Below are positions 52,001 to 63,999 of a stretch of DNA of 64,000 bases, piece by piece (within the stretch, counting starts at the first letter, position 1; each line of letters opens with the position of its first letter). Location of the stretch: positions 186,001-250,000 of the forward strand of contig VTFK01000339.1 of NCBI GenBank assembly GCA_009617715.1, read 5' to 3'. The position numbers were made by a program, and so were the translations under genes. The notes below the pieces were generated by a model, which saw nothing but the letters and a program-made list of their open reading frames with translations, did not search any database and was not told the DNA's origin. The stretch is from Plectrocnemia conspersa (Eukaryota; Arthropoda; Insecta; Trichoptera; Polycentropodidae).

Positions 52001-52253
52001 TGTTTGCTAACGTTTCCAGCCAGCACATATACCCCGACCCCAAGTGTACTTCCGATGCCCAAAGAAGTCAAATCCAAAGTTGTGAGACATCTCGCTAAAC
52101 GACTGTCTGTTAAGATGGTCGGCGATATGGGTTTTTTTCTTGCAAATGTTTTATACGTTGTTTTGATTCCATTGCGGAAACCGACGGCTGAAAAAAATTA
52201 AACTTTAATACCTCTTTTTTTGGAAAGTTTTACAATCACATACCGAATTTCAT
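49021..52253 (-). CDS. Cationic amino acid transporter, short tail (CAT2)
   Basis: Twelve minus-strand exons: 52244-52253 (start), 51939-52187, 51748-51876, 51528-51683, 51367-51471, 51027-51301, 50868-50965, 50662-50801, 49718-49820, 49502-49650, 49272-49438 and 49021-49200 (TGA). All phases agree and give 586 residues, normal for a CAT. TM1 has [15 protein letters not shown]; then [19 protein letters not shown] and GWNLILEY, and [17 protein letters not shown] later. Predicted role is plasma-membrane uptake of Arg and Lys, by family. Exon lengths 129, 105, 275, 98, 140, 103 and 167 equal those of CAT1, and its single 156-base exon equals CAT1's split 39+117 pair, so the genes are tandem duplicates. 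The C-terminus ends soon after the last membrane segment. A distal first exon at 56042-56132 may give a longer N-terminus. I chose ATG 52253 because its phase-1 donor joins exon 2 in frame. Confidence 0.9.
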
Positions 52254-52779
52254 TTTGGAACGGTACAGTAATGGACTTGACTAGAGAGCGTTATAAATTT
52301 AACTGAATTGAACCAATTTATTGAAGGAGCAATCAATTATGTACTACCATTCTATTGAACTGTAATAATGTTTTTCAAATGTGTTTTTAGATGATGCAAA
52401 AACTGTTTTTGTCCAACAAAAAATATTTTCAACTTTGTAAGATTAGTAATTTGACACTATTATTACTTGTATGTACTGTAATATGAATTGTATAGTAAAT
52501 ATAGCGATTATGAGTCATGTTGCATATTTGTTACATTATGCATTTGTAGAACCTAAATTTGAATAATCGACAATGATTAGTTTTGTTTTACTTTCTCATA
52601 TTTTTTTTATTTTTTCTTTACTATAATTTTTTAGATATCTTATAAGGGTTAAAAAAAGAACTACTGGAAATCACCGAAACTTTTGGAGACAACGAAGATG
52701 AAATTGACGATTCAAAAGATGAGTGTATTTAAGTATAGAATGTACAACAAATAATAATAAAGAAAATATTACAATCACT

Positions 52780-52965
52780 TAGTAGATCTCATTACGTTCT
52801 AAAAAATGGTATCTCTACAATTTGATTGATATTGCATCAACAAATGTGTGGTTATTGTTTCGCCGTACTCATGAACAAAAAAGGACTCATACGAAAATAA
52901 CAATTGTGGGAACTTCAAGTGAAGGTCGGCCAATGTTTATGTATAATGGGAACGCTGGAATCTAG
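52780..52965 (+). pseudogene. piggyBac-like transposase C-terminal fragment
   Basis: The frame reads KWYLYNLIDIASTNVWLLFR, then RTHEQKR. This resembles the piggyBac/PGBD block with W-x-x-x-F-NLIDIAxxNAxxLY after the catalytic core. A stop follows after GNAGI. It is short, and the family call rests on this one block. It lies in the intron of CAT2 if the distal first exon is used. Confidence 0.5.
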
Positions 52966-54042
52966 AATGAAGTAGACATAAAGGTGTTACTGTTCATATT
53001 CCTCGGTTCGAGGTAGGAACGAATCAAATTGCATCGAACGAATCAAACGAATCGAATTGTAAATAAAATTGCGAATCAAATTGCAAATGTAAACTGTTTG
53101 GTTGTAAAGGAATTACACATTTCAAATGCTTTAAGTACATTTATGCCTCACTAAAGATAATAATTATTTCAACAAATTTTTTATTATGTGTAATATTGAA
53201 AATTTGCAATAACAAAATATTTTGTAATAATAAATTTGATTTTCAATATATATTTTTATTATTATTTTTCCCTTAAGAGTAATACTTAACCTATAATATT
53301 TTTTTCGACAATAATAATGATGAAATGATGAGTTAAATTACATAATTTACATTTTGAATATTCAACAACCATTATTAGCAAAAAACAATAATAAAAATGT
53401 CGTAATCATGAATTTTCCGAGGTAGGCTGTAAAATAAGCCATAAGTTTATTTTACGACCAACCCAATAATCTGGTTCTAAATTAAACCAAAGTTTATTTA
53501 TTTTTGTATTGGTTTTTAGGTTGAAGCTATATAGATCTTAAGTTTTTAAACTAATGATAATATAATTAAGTTTCATTAAAATCTTAAGTACAGATATGAT
53601 TATGTAATCGATTTTGTATATAATTATCCTAACATACTCTCGCAAACAAAAGTAATTATCAATAAAATTACATTTAAATTGTGGTTATTTAGAATTTTTA
53701 CGGAAGGAACATATTAACTGCAATTTTATTGTTAAAAATAAAAAAAAATATATTCAAAACTAAAATACATCATATTGACTATAAAACCAACAAATTATAA
53801 AGATACAAGTAAATTTGTAAATGTCTAAATATCTCAAAACTCGATTTAAGGTTTGAACTACGATTCTAATTAGTCCATACTATAAATAAACCAACTTATT
53901 AAATATATTTAAGTGTCTGCCATCCCAATGATTTAAATTGAACTACGATTCTAAATAGTCCATTGCTTGAAAAGCGTACTTAGATACATATCTTAGCATT
54001 ACAATTTTAGCCCGGCTTATTTTTTAACAGTTAAACTCTACA
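52966..54042. other. AT-rich sequence with short repeats
   Basis: GAACTACGATTCTAATTAGTC near 53857 recurs as GAACTACGATTCTAAATAGTC near 53940. The block 53811-53841 matches 62117-62148. No gene is supported. Confidence 0.4.
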
Positions 54043-54415
54043 TCAGACCTCGGCAACCTTTTTTGGCTGCAGGTCAAAATAATTAAAATATGACTATTAA
54101 AACTATTCGGGTCAATGAATATTTTTGGTCCTAACAACCATGTGGTCTGGTCGTAACACGTAATCCGGCACTTGTACATGTATTACAAAAAAAACAAAAT
54201 GCTATTCGCAGAATTATTTGCATGTGAGCTATGAAGTACTGATTATTTTAATAATCATTTTTATTCAAGGTTAGTTAATATTTTTCTAATAACACTATCT
54301 AGATTCTAGACTAGAATGCTATTCACAGAACACAGATGTTTATTTTTCAGAACTTAAAATCATCATACGGGTCACTTGGTGACCCGCGGATCATAGGTTG
54401 CCGAGCTTTGTTCTA
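54043..54415. mobile_element. hAT-like MITE
   Basis: The left end is CAGACCTCGGCAACCT; the reverse complement of the right end is CAAAGCTCGGCAACCT, a 16-bp terminal inverted repeat with two differences in the hAT style (CAGxxxTCGGCAACC). Near the right end is a perfect 8-bp hairpin, CGGGTCACTTGGTGACCCG. I found no clean 8-bp target duplication. No coding capacity. Confidence 0.6.
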
Positions 54416-54566
54416 GAATCTAGTGACCCATATGATGATTTTAAGTGATCCCATTTGAGTTCTGTGAATTGCATTTCTAGAGTCTAGATAGTGTTATTGG
54501 AAAAATATTAACTGACCTTGAATAAAAATGACAATTAAAATAATCAATAGTTCATATCTCACACAA
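54220..54566. repeat. Long inverted repeat, about 145-157 bp arms
   Basis: Arm 1 (54220-54376) and arm 2 (54422-54566) are reverse complements with scattered mismatches. Both contain TTTTTATTCAAGG, TTAATATTTTTC, AATAACACTATCTAGA, TTCACAGAAC and TTAAAATCATCATA. The 45-base spacer holds the right end of the hAT-like MITE. This looks like an inverted half-copy of the MITE placed beside its right end. Confidence 0.75.
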
Positions 54567-54584
54567 ATATTAATACAGCCAAAT

Positions 54585-55000
54585 ACAGTAGCGTACAAAA
54601 AAATGCATCACTTCTCTGAATCATAAATAAATAAGATATTATTTCTGCTGGAATTCTCTGATTTTTTTGTGTTAATTTAGGAGTAAGTCTCCATTGTTTT
54701 TTAGTAGTTACCATATCAATTGACTAACAGCTTTTGTGGAGAAAATATTTTTAAGTCATAATGCCGAATCGCTCGAAATTAAGTGAAAATCAAAAAGCCA
54801 ATATCAACGTGTATTCGTCAATGGGGTTTTCGACAAGACAAATTTCGCAGTCTGTTTTGTTGTAACTAATGAACAGTTTAAAGACTAATAAAAAAAACAT
54901 CAACACAGGTGCAACAAATCGACTTAAGGGTAGTGGGCTTAGGAAAATTAACTTATCTGGTGAAAATCGGTTGATACGTCGAATCGTTAGTATGTAGAAA
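54585..55000 (+). pseudogene. Tc1-like transposase N-terminal fragment
   Basis: The leading bases CAGTAGCGTACAAAAAAATGCA at about 54586 resemble a Tc1/Tc3-type terminal repeat. An ATG at 54761 starts MPNRSKLSENQKANINVYSS, then MGFSTRQISQSV, matching the helix-turn-helix start of Tc3-like transposases. Stops follow, then SGLRKINLSGENRLIRRIVS, the second DNA-binding part. The catalytic domain is absent. It lies in the putative long intron 1 of CAT2. Confidence 0.75.
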
Positions 55001-56041
55001 TACATATGTTAACCTTCGCTTAAATAACTTTGTTAACCACTTAACATGCGGGTGTTTTTTTGCAAAAAAATCATATTTTTTTATTGGAAATTATAATAGT
55101 AAATAAATATATATAAATAGGAAAAATAAATATTATTTTCAAAAAATTTATGTTAAAAAATTACATAACGGGTATTTTTTGCATTGTTCCAAAACAATTG
55201 TGAATATTATTTTTACCCTTAAGAATTGCAAACAATAATTAAATAATGGAATGAACCCAATAATAAACCATGGACGTAAAGAAATATATATATCTTTATT
55301 TTTAAAACACATTCCATACGAAAACGCAAAATAGTAATAAAAGTGTGTCAAATTATTGGAAGGATAAAGCAACCCCAATTAGTCGAGGATGCTTACTTGA
55401 ATATGATTTGCTGGCTTTACTACCTACCTATTCATTCGGGTTTTTTATATTGTCTCTATCCCATATAATACAATTGAGAAATACTTCAAGTGACAAAAAT
55501 TTAAGTAAAACACCCCTTGTATTTTTCTAATTTATGACTTCCACAGCTAGTAAAAAAGTGACCTTTTTTTTTACTTGAAACGAAATGCCGATCGAGTCCT
55601 GCATATGCCCAGAAGCCAGAGTATAATGACAAATATAATCACGTTTATTTGTAGGACCGCGTTTAACTCCGATTTTCATATTCCCGCACAGGCTCGACAC
55701 TGCGTGTAATGGACATTTCTAAAATCACACACCCGTGCAGGACCGCGTGTAAAGTGGTTAAACAAATAATATAGATTACTACAACACTGTATAATTAGAC
55801 ACTATAAAGCTAAATACAAAACTTCGCTGAACTGTATGCTAAATAAAACCGAGCTCACGTCCCACATTCATGCTAAATTTACATACACTACAAACATAAA
55901 ATTGGGGCAAATACGTCATGCAGAAGGCTGCCACAAGGCCATCTAACAATTTCATTTGAATAACCCACATTTATTAAGTTCAATAATGTTTTGCAAAAAA
56001 CATAATAAAAATATTTAAAAGTTGTACAAAATAAGGTTTAC
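55001..56041. other. Spacer in putative CAT2 intron 1
   Basis: No gene recognised. The sequence at 55550-55760 is less AT-rich, with repeated words around GTAGGACCGCGTTTA and CAGGACCGCGTGTA, but it has no coding identity. Confidence 0.3.
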
Positions 56042-56132
56042 CGTCTTTGAATGCGCTTCTGACACGAACTGAGTCTTCAGAGTTTGTGCCCTGATAGTTT
56101 AGGGGGCAATCTTCAGTGATGGTTGACACCAT
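56042..56132 (-). CDS. Candidate alternative first coding exon of CAT2
   Basis: From ATG at 56132 the minus strand encodes 30 residues starting MVSTITEDCPLNYQG and ending SAFKD plus one base, followed by the donor GTAAAC in phase 1. Exon 2 of CAT2 (upper end 52187) needs a phase-1 partner, so joining keeps the frame and gives a 613-residue form. The hydrophilic N-terminus is typical of CAT N-tails. It would make a 3.85-kb intron full of transposon remnants. Confidence 0.6.
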
Positions 56133-56872
56133 TTTTGTTTAATTGAAACGCGCGTTGCATTCAACGGCAGAACCGATACACAGCTGAGCTCTGCACCTTT
56201 TAAATTGCATCATACAAATCGAAGCCGCTATAAAGCAGTGTTGCCCAACCTCAAAGAGCTCACGTGCGGGTAGCTAATGCAAATTTCGATATTACCCCAT
56301 CTGTCAAATGCCAAGTGACTTCAAATCACATGCTTAGAAAGACTATAAAATCATAGGAAACAGAAAAAAATATCTATATATATAAAAATATCTTGCCTAC
56401 TATGTGTTATCAAAACCAAGTGCTTAATCGTATCTTGAAATATATTGTTTATTGGAGCTATATATTATATATAGTATGTATATAAAGTAATGACTAATTT
56501 TATTTTTAATTTATATACTGTCCTTTCGTTTTATTTTTTATTACCGTTATTTACATACGATTTTAGAAATATAAGTTAGTTGCTATCATACATACCTATT
56601 ACTGTTTTTTGAGTACGTGAATTGAATTTTAACAACTCAATCTTATATAATCTGAGTATAAATATTATAAACGCCTCTTAGAAAATATAAGCTAAAAAAT
56701 ATTATTGTATAGTAAGTATTTTTCGATCTGGCAACAATCCCGTGTGACAGTTGACGCAAAACAATCTACTATACCGACACGCTATGGTCGCCGGCGTGTC
56801 CGGATACTTACGCGATTTTTCCTATTTATCTAAAATATTCCATATGCTGTAGTGAATTTAACTGTTAAAAAA
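56133..56872. promoter_or_regulatory. Divergent upstream region between CAT2 and Ddx42
   Basis: About 740 bp separates the distal CAT2 start codon from the Ddx42 start, with the genes facing away from each other. It must hold the Ddx42 promoter and probably one for CAT2. The segment 56750-56815 is GC-richer. At 56236, CAGTGTTGCCCAACCT resembles a hAT terminus, without a visible partner. No specific factor site is supported. Confidence 0.4.
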
Positions 56873-59800
56873 ATGAGTTACAACAGAGGTAACCCGAGCA
56901 GATCGAAGGGGATGGGTTTCAGTGGCTTTCAAATGCCGAAACGCTCGACGAACACCCATTCGATGCACGCCGTGCCTCCTCCAGCCACCGTAGGCGGCGG
57001 AAGCATGGTTCCCAGTCATGGAGCAACCGGCGGCGGCGGCGGCTCGAGCTCTGGTGGCGTCTCCAGACAGGGATACTCCACTATGTCAGCCATTTCGCAA
57101 ACCGCACTCACTGTCAACTGGGGAGGAGTCGGCAGAAAACGCTCAAAAACCGAAGACGAGTATGAACATAGTTTGTTACGATAAGTTGTTTTAATTTACT
57201 TTAAAATCTCAGTCATTAAATTTAATATTACACATACCATCTTTTGCTATTTCCCGCGAAATTTCTACATCATATACACATGTATATGCTGGAATATGAA
57301 TATCTAGAATCTTATCTGCATGTACGCCTGGGATAACACTGCTAGTGTAGATATTGAGCAACATGAAAATTTTGGAAAAAATCAGATTTGAGTATCACAT
57401 AATTAAACTAAACCAACTAAAAAACGATTTATTTTTCGATAATAAGTATTCTTCCGACATAAATATTGTAGTTAAAATAAAACTTAAAATGATTGCTGCA
57501 ATACCGACATAAAATAATTGGGTTGTTATTTTTTTCATTTTTACCATATTACGAACGAATAATAATATTCCACCAAGTTAATCAAAATATTTGAAATGTT
57601 ATGTTTTAATTTTTAACCATCAGGTACTTCGATGAAGACGATGAGCCACCAACACCTGCGCTAGCATATATTCCAGCTCCCGATAGTCCCACACATCAAA
57701 AACAATCTAAAGATGCGAGTTCCGATGAAGAAGATACGCTCGATGCTTTTATGGCCGGCTTAGAGACCCAGGTGAAAAAAAGACGACTCAAAGAGCAGAA
57801 ATAAAAGAGCCAGCAGAGGAACTAGAGGCGATATTGAGGAAGAAGACGATGAGGAAACATACTACAAGTATTTATTTTTACAACATAAATTTTCACTCTG
57901 GCCAAACTTTTTGCGATTACTATCTAAAAGTGGTTTTCTTCAATTAAAATTTATATGTTTGAGTTATTTTTTTGATATTCTCCAAAATGACTGTAATGAA
58001 TATACATATACTGTAGCACTTACTTAGATGTTTATCTATTTAAATTTATTTTATAGGTACATGGAAGAAAATCCGCTATCTAGTGCTCAAAATGATGGAT
58101 CGGACAATGAAATTGAGTACGATGAAGACGGAAATCCTATACCACCGCCCAAGAAAAAATACATAGACCCTCTTCCGCCAATTGATCACTCACAGATTGT
58201 TTACGAACCTTTTGAGAAAAACTTCTACAATGTACACGAAGACATTCTTAATTTGACATATGATAAAGTCGAAGATTTGAAGAAAGCTCTAGGAATTAAA
58301 GTAATTAAAGTTTGTATTGGTTTTTTTTTTTAAATAAATATTTTAATGACAATGTTTTTAGATCACAGGTGCACAACCACCACACCCCGTCACTAGTTTT
58401 ATGCATTTTGGATTTGACGATGCTTTAATGAAGTGCATAAGAAAAGCTGAGTATTCACAACCTACTCCTATACAAGCTGGAGGCATACCAGTTGCATTAT
58501 CAGGACGGGATCTTATAGGTATATCTATTTTACACATCAAACATAATTTATATATAAGGCACAAAAATAAGTTCTGAAGATTCTCTCTATAGCTCGTGTC
58601 TTTTCAATTGTAATAATTCCAGAAATATTTCAGGCATTGCTAGAACAGGTTCCGGCAAAACGGCAGCATATTTATGGCCCATGCTGGTGCACATCATGGA
58701 TCAGAAAGAGTTGAAAGACGGTGATGGCCCCATCGGACTGATATTAGCGCCGACACGAGAATTAGCGCAGCAGATTTATGCCGAAGCGAAACGTTTCGGC
58801 AAAGTCTACAACATACAATGCATTTGCTGTTACGGCGGTGGTTCTAAATGGGAACAATCTAAAGCGCTGGAGGGCGGCGGAGCCGAAATTGTCGTTGCCA
58901 CACCCGGACGAATGATTGACTTGATAAAAATCAAAGCGACGAATTTGCAACGTGTTACATATTTTGTGATCGATGAAGCGGATAGAATGTTCGATTTAGG
59001 ATTTGGTACATATTTTTTTATAATCAAGTTAATTTATTTCTACTGTTAGAATAATAATGATTCATACTTGTTTTCAGAGGGTCAAGTTCGATCCATTTGC
59101 GGTCACGTTAGAGCCGATCGGCAAACTTTGCTATTCTCGGCTACTTTTGCTAGACGAGTAGAAAAATTAGCTAGAGATACTTTACGAGATCCTATTAGAG
59201 TTCAACACGGAGACGCTGGAGAAGCAAGTGCAGACGTTCTACAATCAGTCGAGTATTATATTATAAATATAAAAACATATTTTGCCATCTGAAAAACATT
59301 TTAATTAATTTTTTATATTTTTTATAGAATATTCAAAACTCAAGCACAGAAATGGTCTTGGTTATTGCCTAACTTGGTCGAATTCATGTCAGCCGGTAGT
59401 ATATTGATATTCGTCACTAAAAAGGTATGCAACTTAATCAAACCTACGAGATACATATGTCATGCCGAAAATCCTTAAATATTTTAGATTAACGTTCTTT
59501 ATTCAAAAACAAAAAGAAACTTTGTGTGATAGGAAAAAAAATATATATTTTTTATATTGAAGTATGTTATAGAAATTTTTGAATTCTAACTTTTCTCTAG
59601 GAATTAAGTATTTGAGTTGGATAACAAACTCAACTGAAATATTTTCAAGATCAATTTTTCAGACACAGCTATTATCGTTTTTAAAAAACCGTTATATTCC
59701 ATGTATATATAATATATACAATATCTAGATAAATATGTTCTTCTAAGAAGATTGTCAATGAAACTGTATTGAAAACTTAAATTTACATCATGTAACCCAT

Positions 59801-62443
59801 AAGAATTAAGTAGTGTTTGTATTGAAACCTACCTAAAAAATATTGTACACTTAGAAATTCTTTATTCTCCAGTCGTATAAAAAGAGATTCTTTTCTTTGA
59901 GATCCAATGACTCGATCAAGTTGGACATAATTATTCATTCCTTAACTGTATTGATTTTTTCATTTTCAGTAGTTGTTTTTTCACTTTTGGGAACAGTAAG
60001 TAGTTGTTAAGGCTATAGTTAGGCAATATGGTGGTAATGGCAGAAATTAGATGCAAAAATTCCTCACGCGTGCTGTGGTGTGGTGTGAGTCGATGCATGG
60101 TCAGAGTGAAGCAGCTGGTGTTTTGGATATTTCATTGTACCCTGTTATTGCAGTTCGATGTTTGCCGCAAGCTCAATTATAAAGAAAAGAGACACCAACT
60201 TTTGTTTCTGAATTATAATGATATATTCACGCTTTCTACCAATGACAAATAGATCTATCCTACTGTCACTAAAATACAAATGACTTAAAAACTCATATGT
60301 AAAATAACACAAGTTTTCATCAAACATATGACATTCCTTCTGGTTCTAATTATTTTATAAAGACATTAAAAATTAAAGCACAAAAGCAAGCAAAAACAAG
60401 ATCCTCTCACTGAAAAATTTATTAAACCTAAATTCTTGAAATTTAATGGGTACCGTTGAAAAAATCTTCTGATTGAGAGGTAACTAATTAATGAGAAATT
60501 TCCATGCTTCTGAATATATAAAGACTATATAATAATAGATTAAACTTTGCATTTACCAGGTGGAGACATAGAACGTCATGAATTGAAGCATTCGAAAATT
60601 CTTTATTTCAGCTCGATGCAGAACAAGTCGCTGGTAATTTAGCAGTACAAGAATACGAAGTACTATTACTGCACGGTGACATGGATCAACTCGAAAGAAA
60701 TAAAGTTATCACATCATTTAAAAAGCGAGAGTCGAATATTTTAGTTGCGACTGACGTAGCAGGTACAATAGAATTATTATAAATTGTAATGAATAAGTAT
60801 CATAATGCTGATTTTTAAAGCTAGGGGTTTGGATATACCTCACATTCGCACCGTAATCAATTACGACGTGGCTCGCGACATTGACACTCATACGCACAGA
60901 GTGGGTAGAACGGGAAGAGCTGGAATTCAAGGACAAGCCATAACTTTATTATTGTCTGATAAGGACAAGGAGTTTGCTGGACATCTTGTTAGAAACTTCG
61001 AAGGCGTAGATCAAGTTAGTATAATAAATGTATCGAGTATCTACTGGTCTGGGAGAAACATTTCAATGGACTGTTATATGCAATAGGAAGTGCCGGAAGA
61101 TCTCATGGAAATGGCGATGCAAAGTAACTGGTTCAGAAAGTCGCGCTTCAAGGCCGGTAAAGGAAAGAATTTGAACATTGGAGGGTGCGGATTGGGTTTC
61201 AAAGAAAGACCAGGTTTACGACCGTTAACAGAAGACACCAGCGTCAGCGGAATATCGTTCTCTGAAACTAAAAAAGGTGGACCAGCTACGGATAGATTGG
61301 CAGCAATGAAAGCTGCCTTCAAAATGCAGTATTGCCAAGTAAATATTATTTAGTTTATAATCCGTTATGTGCAGTCAGTATTATGCACCTTTTGCAACAC
61401 TCGTATTCATTGGTCAACGTTGATTAAAGGCATATACTATATATTTTCAACCACTTCACTTTTTATACATGAAATGGATAGAATTCCTTTTATGATCACC
61501 AATGTTTAACGACTGGTCTTGTAGTTTCCACCCGCAAAAACTTAAGTTTATTATACAATATGGAAAAAATATTACGACTGTTTTTTCCCTTAAATAAAAA
61601 TCAAAGTGTCTTTTTGTACACATATAGAGATCGAAAAATTTTCGCTTGTTAAAAACTATTGATAAACTAATTTAAACAAATGTACCAACACAAATCAAAA
61701 GTTTTGGCCAGACCTTTTAATTTAAAAGTTATTTTATGTTTTCTTTCAACTTTGTATTGCGCAAAATTCTCGCAAAACTGCTTATTGTCATGCTGCAGCC
61801 GATGAAAACGCTACTCATCGGTTATGTGATGTGATGCCAAATAATTGGCTTTAGTTGAACTAACAGACAATGGAAAGCCCATTTTTTTAACTTGAATCCA
61901 AATTTGTTTTGAAATGTCTTGCATATAATTCATCGAATTTTGAAACAACTTCTTTATTTGTAATAGTGTAAGGTATCTCAAGATGTCGATGAAAAAGTTG
62001 TAATATTTTGATGAATAAAGTTGAACCAAATTACGAGAAGGAAGCATATTTTTATGAGAAGATTTGTACAAGAGCATTTCAATCTAATTTTTGTCATAAA
62101 TTATAAAATTACATGGTAATTTGCAAATGTCCAAATATCTCGAAACTATGTTTGTTAACGTGTTCTTACCTTGCATTCTTCATTTATTCATTAAATGTAT
62201 GCAAAAATATAAAAAAAAATATTACATAAATAAACATAATAGCGTATAATGCTACTTTTATATTAGTTTACAGCATCTTCGGACGATTCATTGCAAATGA
62301 ACATGACAGAACCCAAGGACAAGCAAGAAGACGACTGCTTTGCAGTGCCTTTGCCGCCGCCTCCGCCACAATCGACTTCAACTAATAATACTGACAAGTC
62401 AGACAAAGTCAGGAAATCCGGAAAAAAAAGTCGGTGGGAATAA
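56873..62443 (+). CDS. Ddx42: DEAD-box RNA helicase, DDX42/SF3b125 type
   Basis: Eleven exons: 56873-57159, 57624-57867, 58057-58300, 58362-58518, 58634-59005, 59078-59252, 59328-59424, 60612-60762, 60821-61014, 61087-61338 and 62267-62443. They encode about 782 residues if one base of an A run in exon 2 (57775-57781) is discounted. Motifs in order: Q motif YSQPTPIQ (about 289), [24 protein letters not shown] in [24 protein letters not shown] (576) and [10 protein letters not shown] (601). The N-terminus is Gly/Ser-rich and then acidic, with DSDG-like [14 protein letters not shown] before DPLPPIDHS, as in DDX42. The C-terminus ends KKSRWE. DDX42 is an ATP-dependent nuclear helicase tied to the SF3b part of the U2 snRNP. 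I chose ATG 56873 (MSYNRGNP), which matches the family start, over the in-frame ATG at 56852. An alternative donor after 58309 is possible. Confidence 0.92.
59425..60611. other. Ddx42 intron 7, without recognised internal gene
   Basis: This 1.19-kb intron has open frames such as 60028-60252 with no recognised similarity. It looks like ordinary AT-rich intron DNA. Confidence 0.5.
61339..62266. other. Ddx42 intron 10, with possible transposon remains
   Basis: A minus-strand open frame at 61811-62077 and the words TCAAAAGTTTTGGCCAGACC near 61697 resemble Tc1-like termini, while 62117-62148 matches 53811-53841. I cannot assign a family with confidence. Confidence 0.3.
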
Positions 62444-63057
62444 ATTTAAATCAATTTTAGAGGAATGTGTTCTTGTTTGTTGCCAAACATATATCAAATA
62501 TGCAACTCAAATATATTAAAGTCACATAGAAGTTCAATGTACAGTTATATATTTCAATCTTTACAATATACATTTAATTATTAATGAAATAAACGATAAA
62601 ATTTATACATGTTTTTCATTATCTTTAAAGGCTAAGAAATTATCACATACATTAAATAGATATCACCTCTCCGGTGTTGTTTCGTATTTGTGATAGTGCG
62701 ACGATTTATTTAAAACTGTACATCTCAATAATGTCTTTGTTTCGCTACCTTATCTTCTACGCACATATGGAAATATTTACAACACAATGATTACAGTAAA
62801 CTTTTAAGAACAGTATTTTTTTCTGATCATTAAAAATACATACAATTATTATCAAGATCCTCTTCTCTTTCTACATAATATGTCATGAAATTAAAAATAC
62901 ATTATGTAAAAATGTAATTTTTTGGACGTATTCAAGACAAAATTTATAAAAAAGCATAAAACTAAACATTTTACTGATCAAAAATAATAAAAATGATGGC
63001 ACTGAGAAAACCTTAAAAGTGAAAAAATTAAAATTTACATATTACAGATAAATTGAG
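62444..63057. terminator. Convergent 3' region between Ddx42 and PYM
   Basis: The two genes converge here, 614 bp apart between stop codons. GAAATAAACG near 62586 gives an AATAAA poly(A) signal about 145 bases after the Ddx42 stop, a plausible 3' end. For PYM on the minus strand several AATAAA-like signals exist and I cannot choose one. Confidence 0.4.
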
Positions 63058-63999
63058 TCAAACGAGTGCCTCTAGCCGTGTAATTTCACTTAACACCTGA
63101 TCCTTATTCTTAACCTTCTCTAATTGATCCTTTTCAGGATTTTCAATTTCACCATTATTTAACTTCGCCTCTAATATCTCTATCTCTCTCACTTTCCTCC
63201 TGAGAGTCTTTAACCGCTTGGCTGGATCGGGAACAGCTTGTTGCTGAGACTTTTTCGCTGAACTAATAGAAACGTTCGCAAACGATTCGGTGATATCGTT
63301 TCCAACTGAAAACAAAGAAAAAGAGATTTGTAACAAATCAATTCTTATAATGTAACCGTATCAATAAAAACTAACGGTTTTTCTTCTTTTTCTTCTTTGA
63401 CTCTTTCTCAGTCAAAACTAGGCCTGGAATTGGACAACGCGCCTTTTCTTTCGCTTCCTTGGCTTCTTTAGCTTCGCGTCTCGCTTTCGATTCTGCTACT
63501 ATCTCAGGCGTCAGACCGACAGGTATTTTATTATCTCTTCGATTTGCAAATTGCTTGCCTTTACTTTCATACAAAGGAACTTCATCCTGCGGTACGTATC
63601 CGTCTTTAACTCGTCGAGGCTTTCTCCATGTGCCATCGGGTCTTTGAGAAGCAGGAATCATGGATCCGCCTAAAAAAATGATCAATAACACAATGTAAAC
63701 AAAGACCAAATTTGACATGTCAAAACAAAGAACGTGTGTTATGATAATAAATGAAATAAATATTAGTATTAATTTATTTTAATTTTTGTTTTGGCCAAAT
63801 GGCAGACATTGTCAGTGATGTTTTGAAAAACACATCGATCCGCTGACATATGACATGCGCTGAACTATCAAAAATTGATCAATTTTATGCATTGGTCATA
63901 TTTTATTGATTATATGAATATATTTTGCCGTTTAGAACGAAATATACTACGAAAGATACAGAACTCACTAGCGGAGTCTCGATCGAGAGCAGCCGCCAT
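63058..63999 (-). CDS. Pym: PYM, partner of Y14 and Mago (WIBG homologue)
   Basis: Three minus-strand exons: 63969-63999 (start [10 protein letters not shown]), 63376-63669 and 63058-63305 (TGA). Phases agree, giving 190 residues. Residues about 18-45 hold the Mago-Y14 binding segment ([18 protein letters not shown], then [10 protein letters not shown]). A Lys/Glu-rich middle follows, with [13 protein letters not shown] and SKKKKKKNR. The C-terminal part ([20 protein letters not shown]) is a predicted coiled coil, as in the family's ribosome-linked tail. PYM is cytoplasmic and helps strip the exon junction complex from mRNA during translation. Insect PYMs are about 200 residues, so this is complete. 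An upstream in-frame ATG at 63718 begins in intron sequence and is not used. Promoter and 5' UTR lie beyond the window end. Confidence 0.93.

Noticed and set aside
57772..57830. Short extra intron to rescue the Ddx42 frame
   Set aside because: No AG acceptor within range restores the DIEEEDD frame in the right phase, and the intron would be too small; a one-base run error explains it better.
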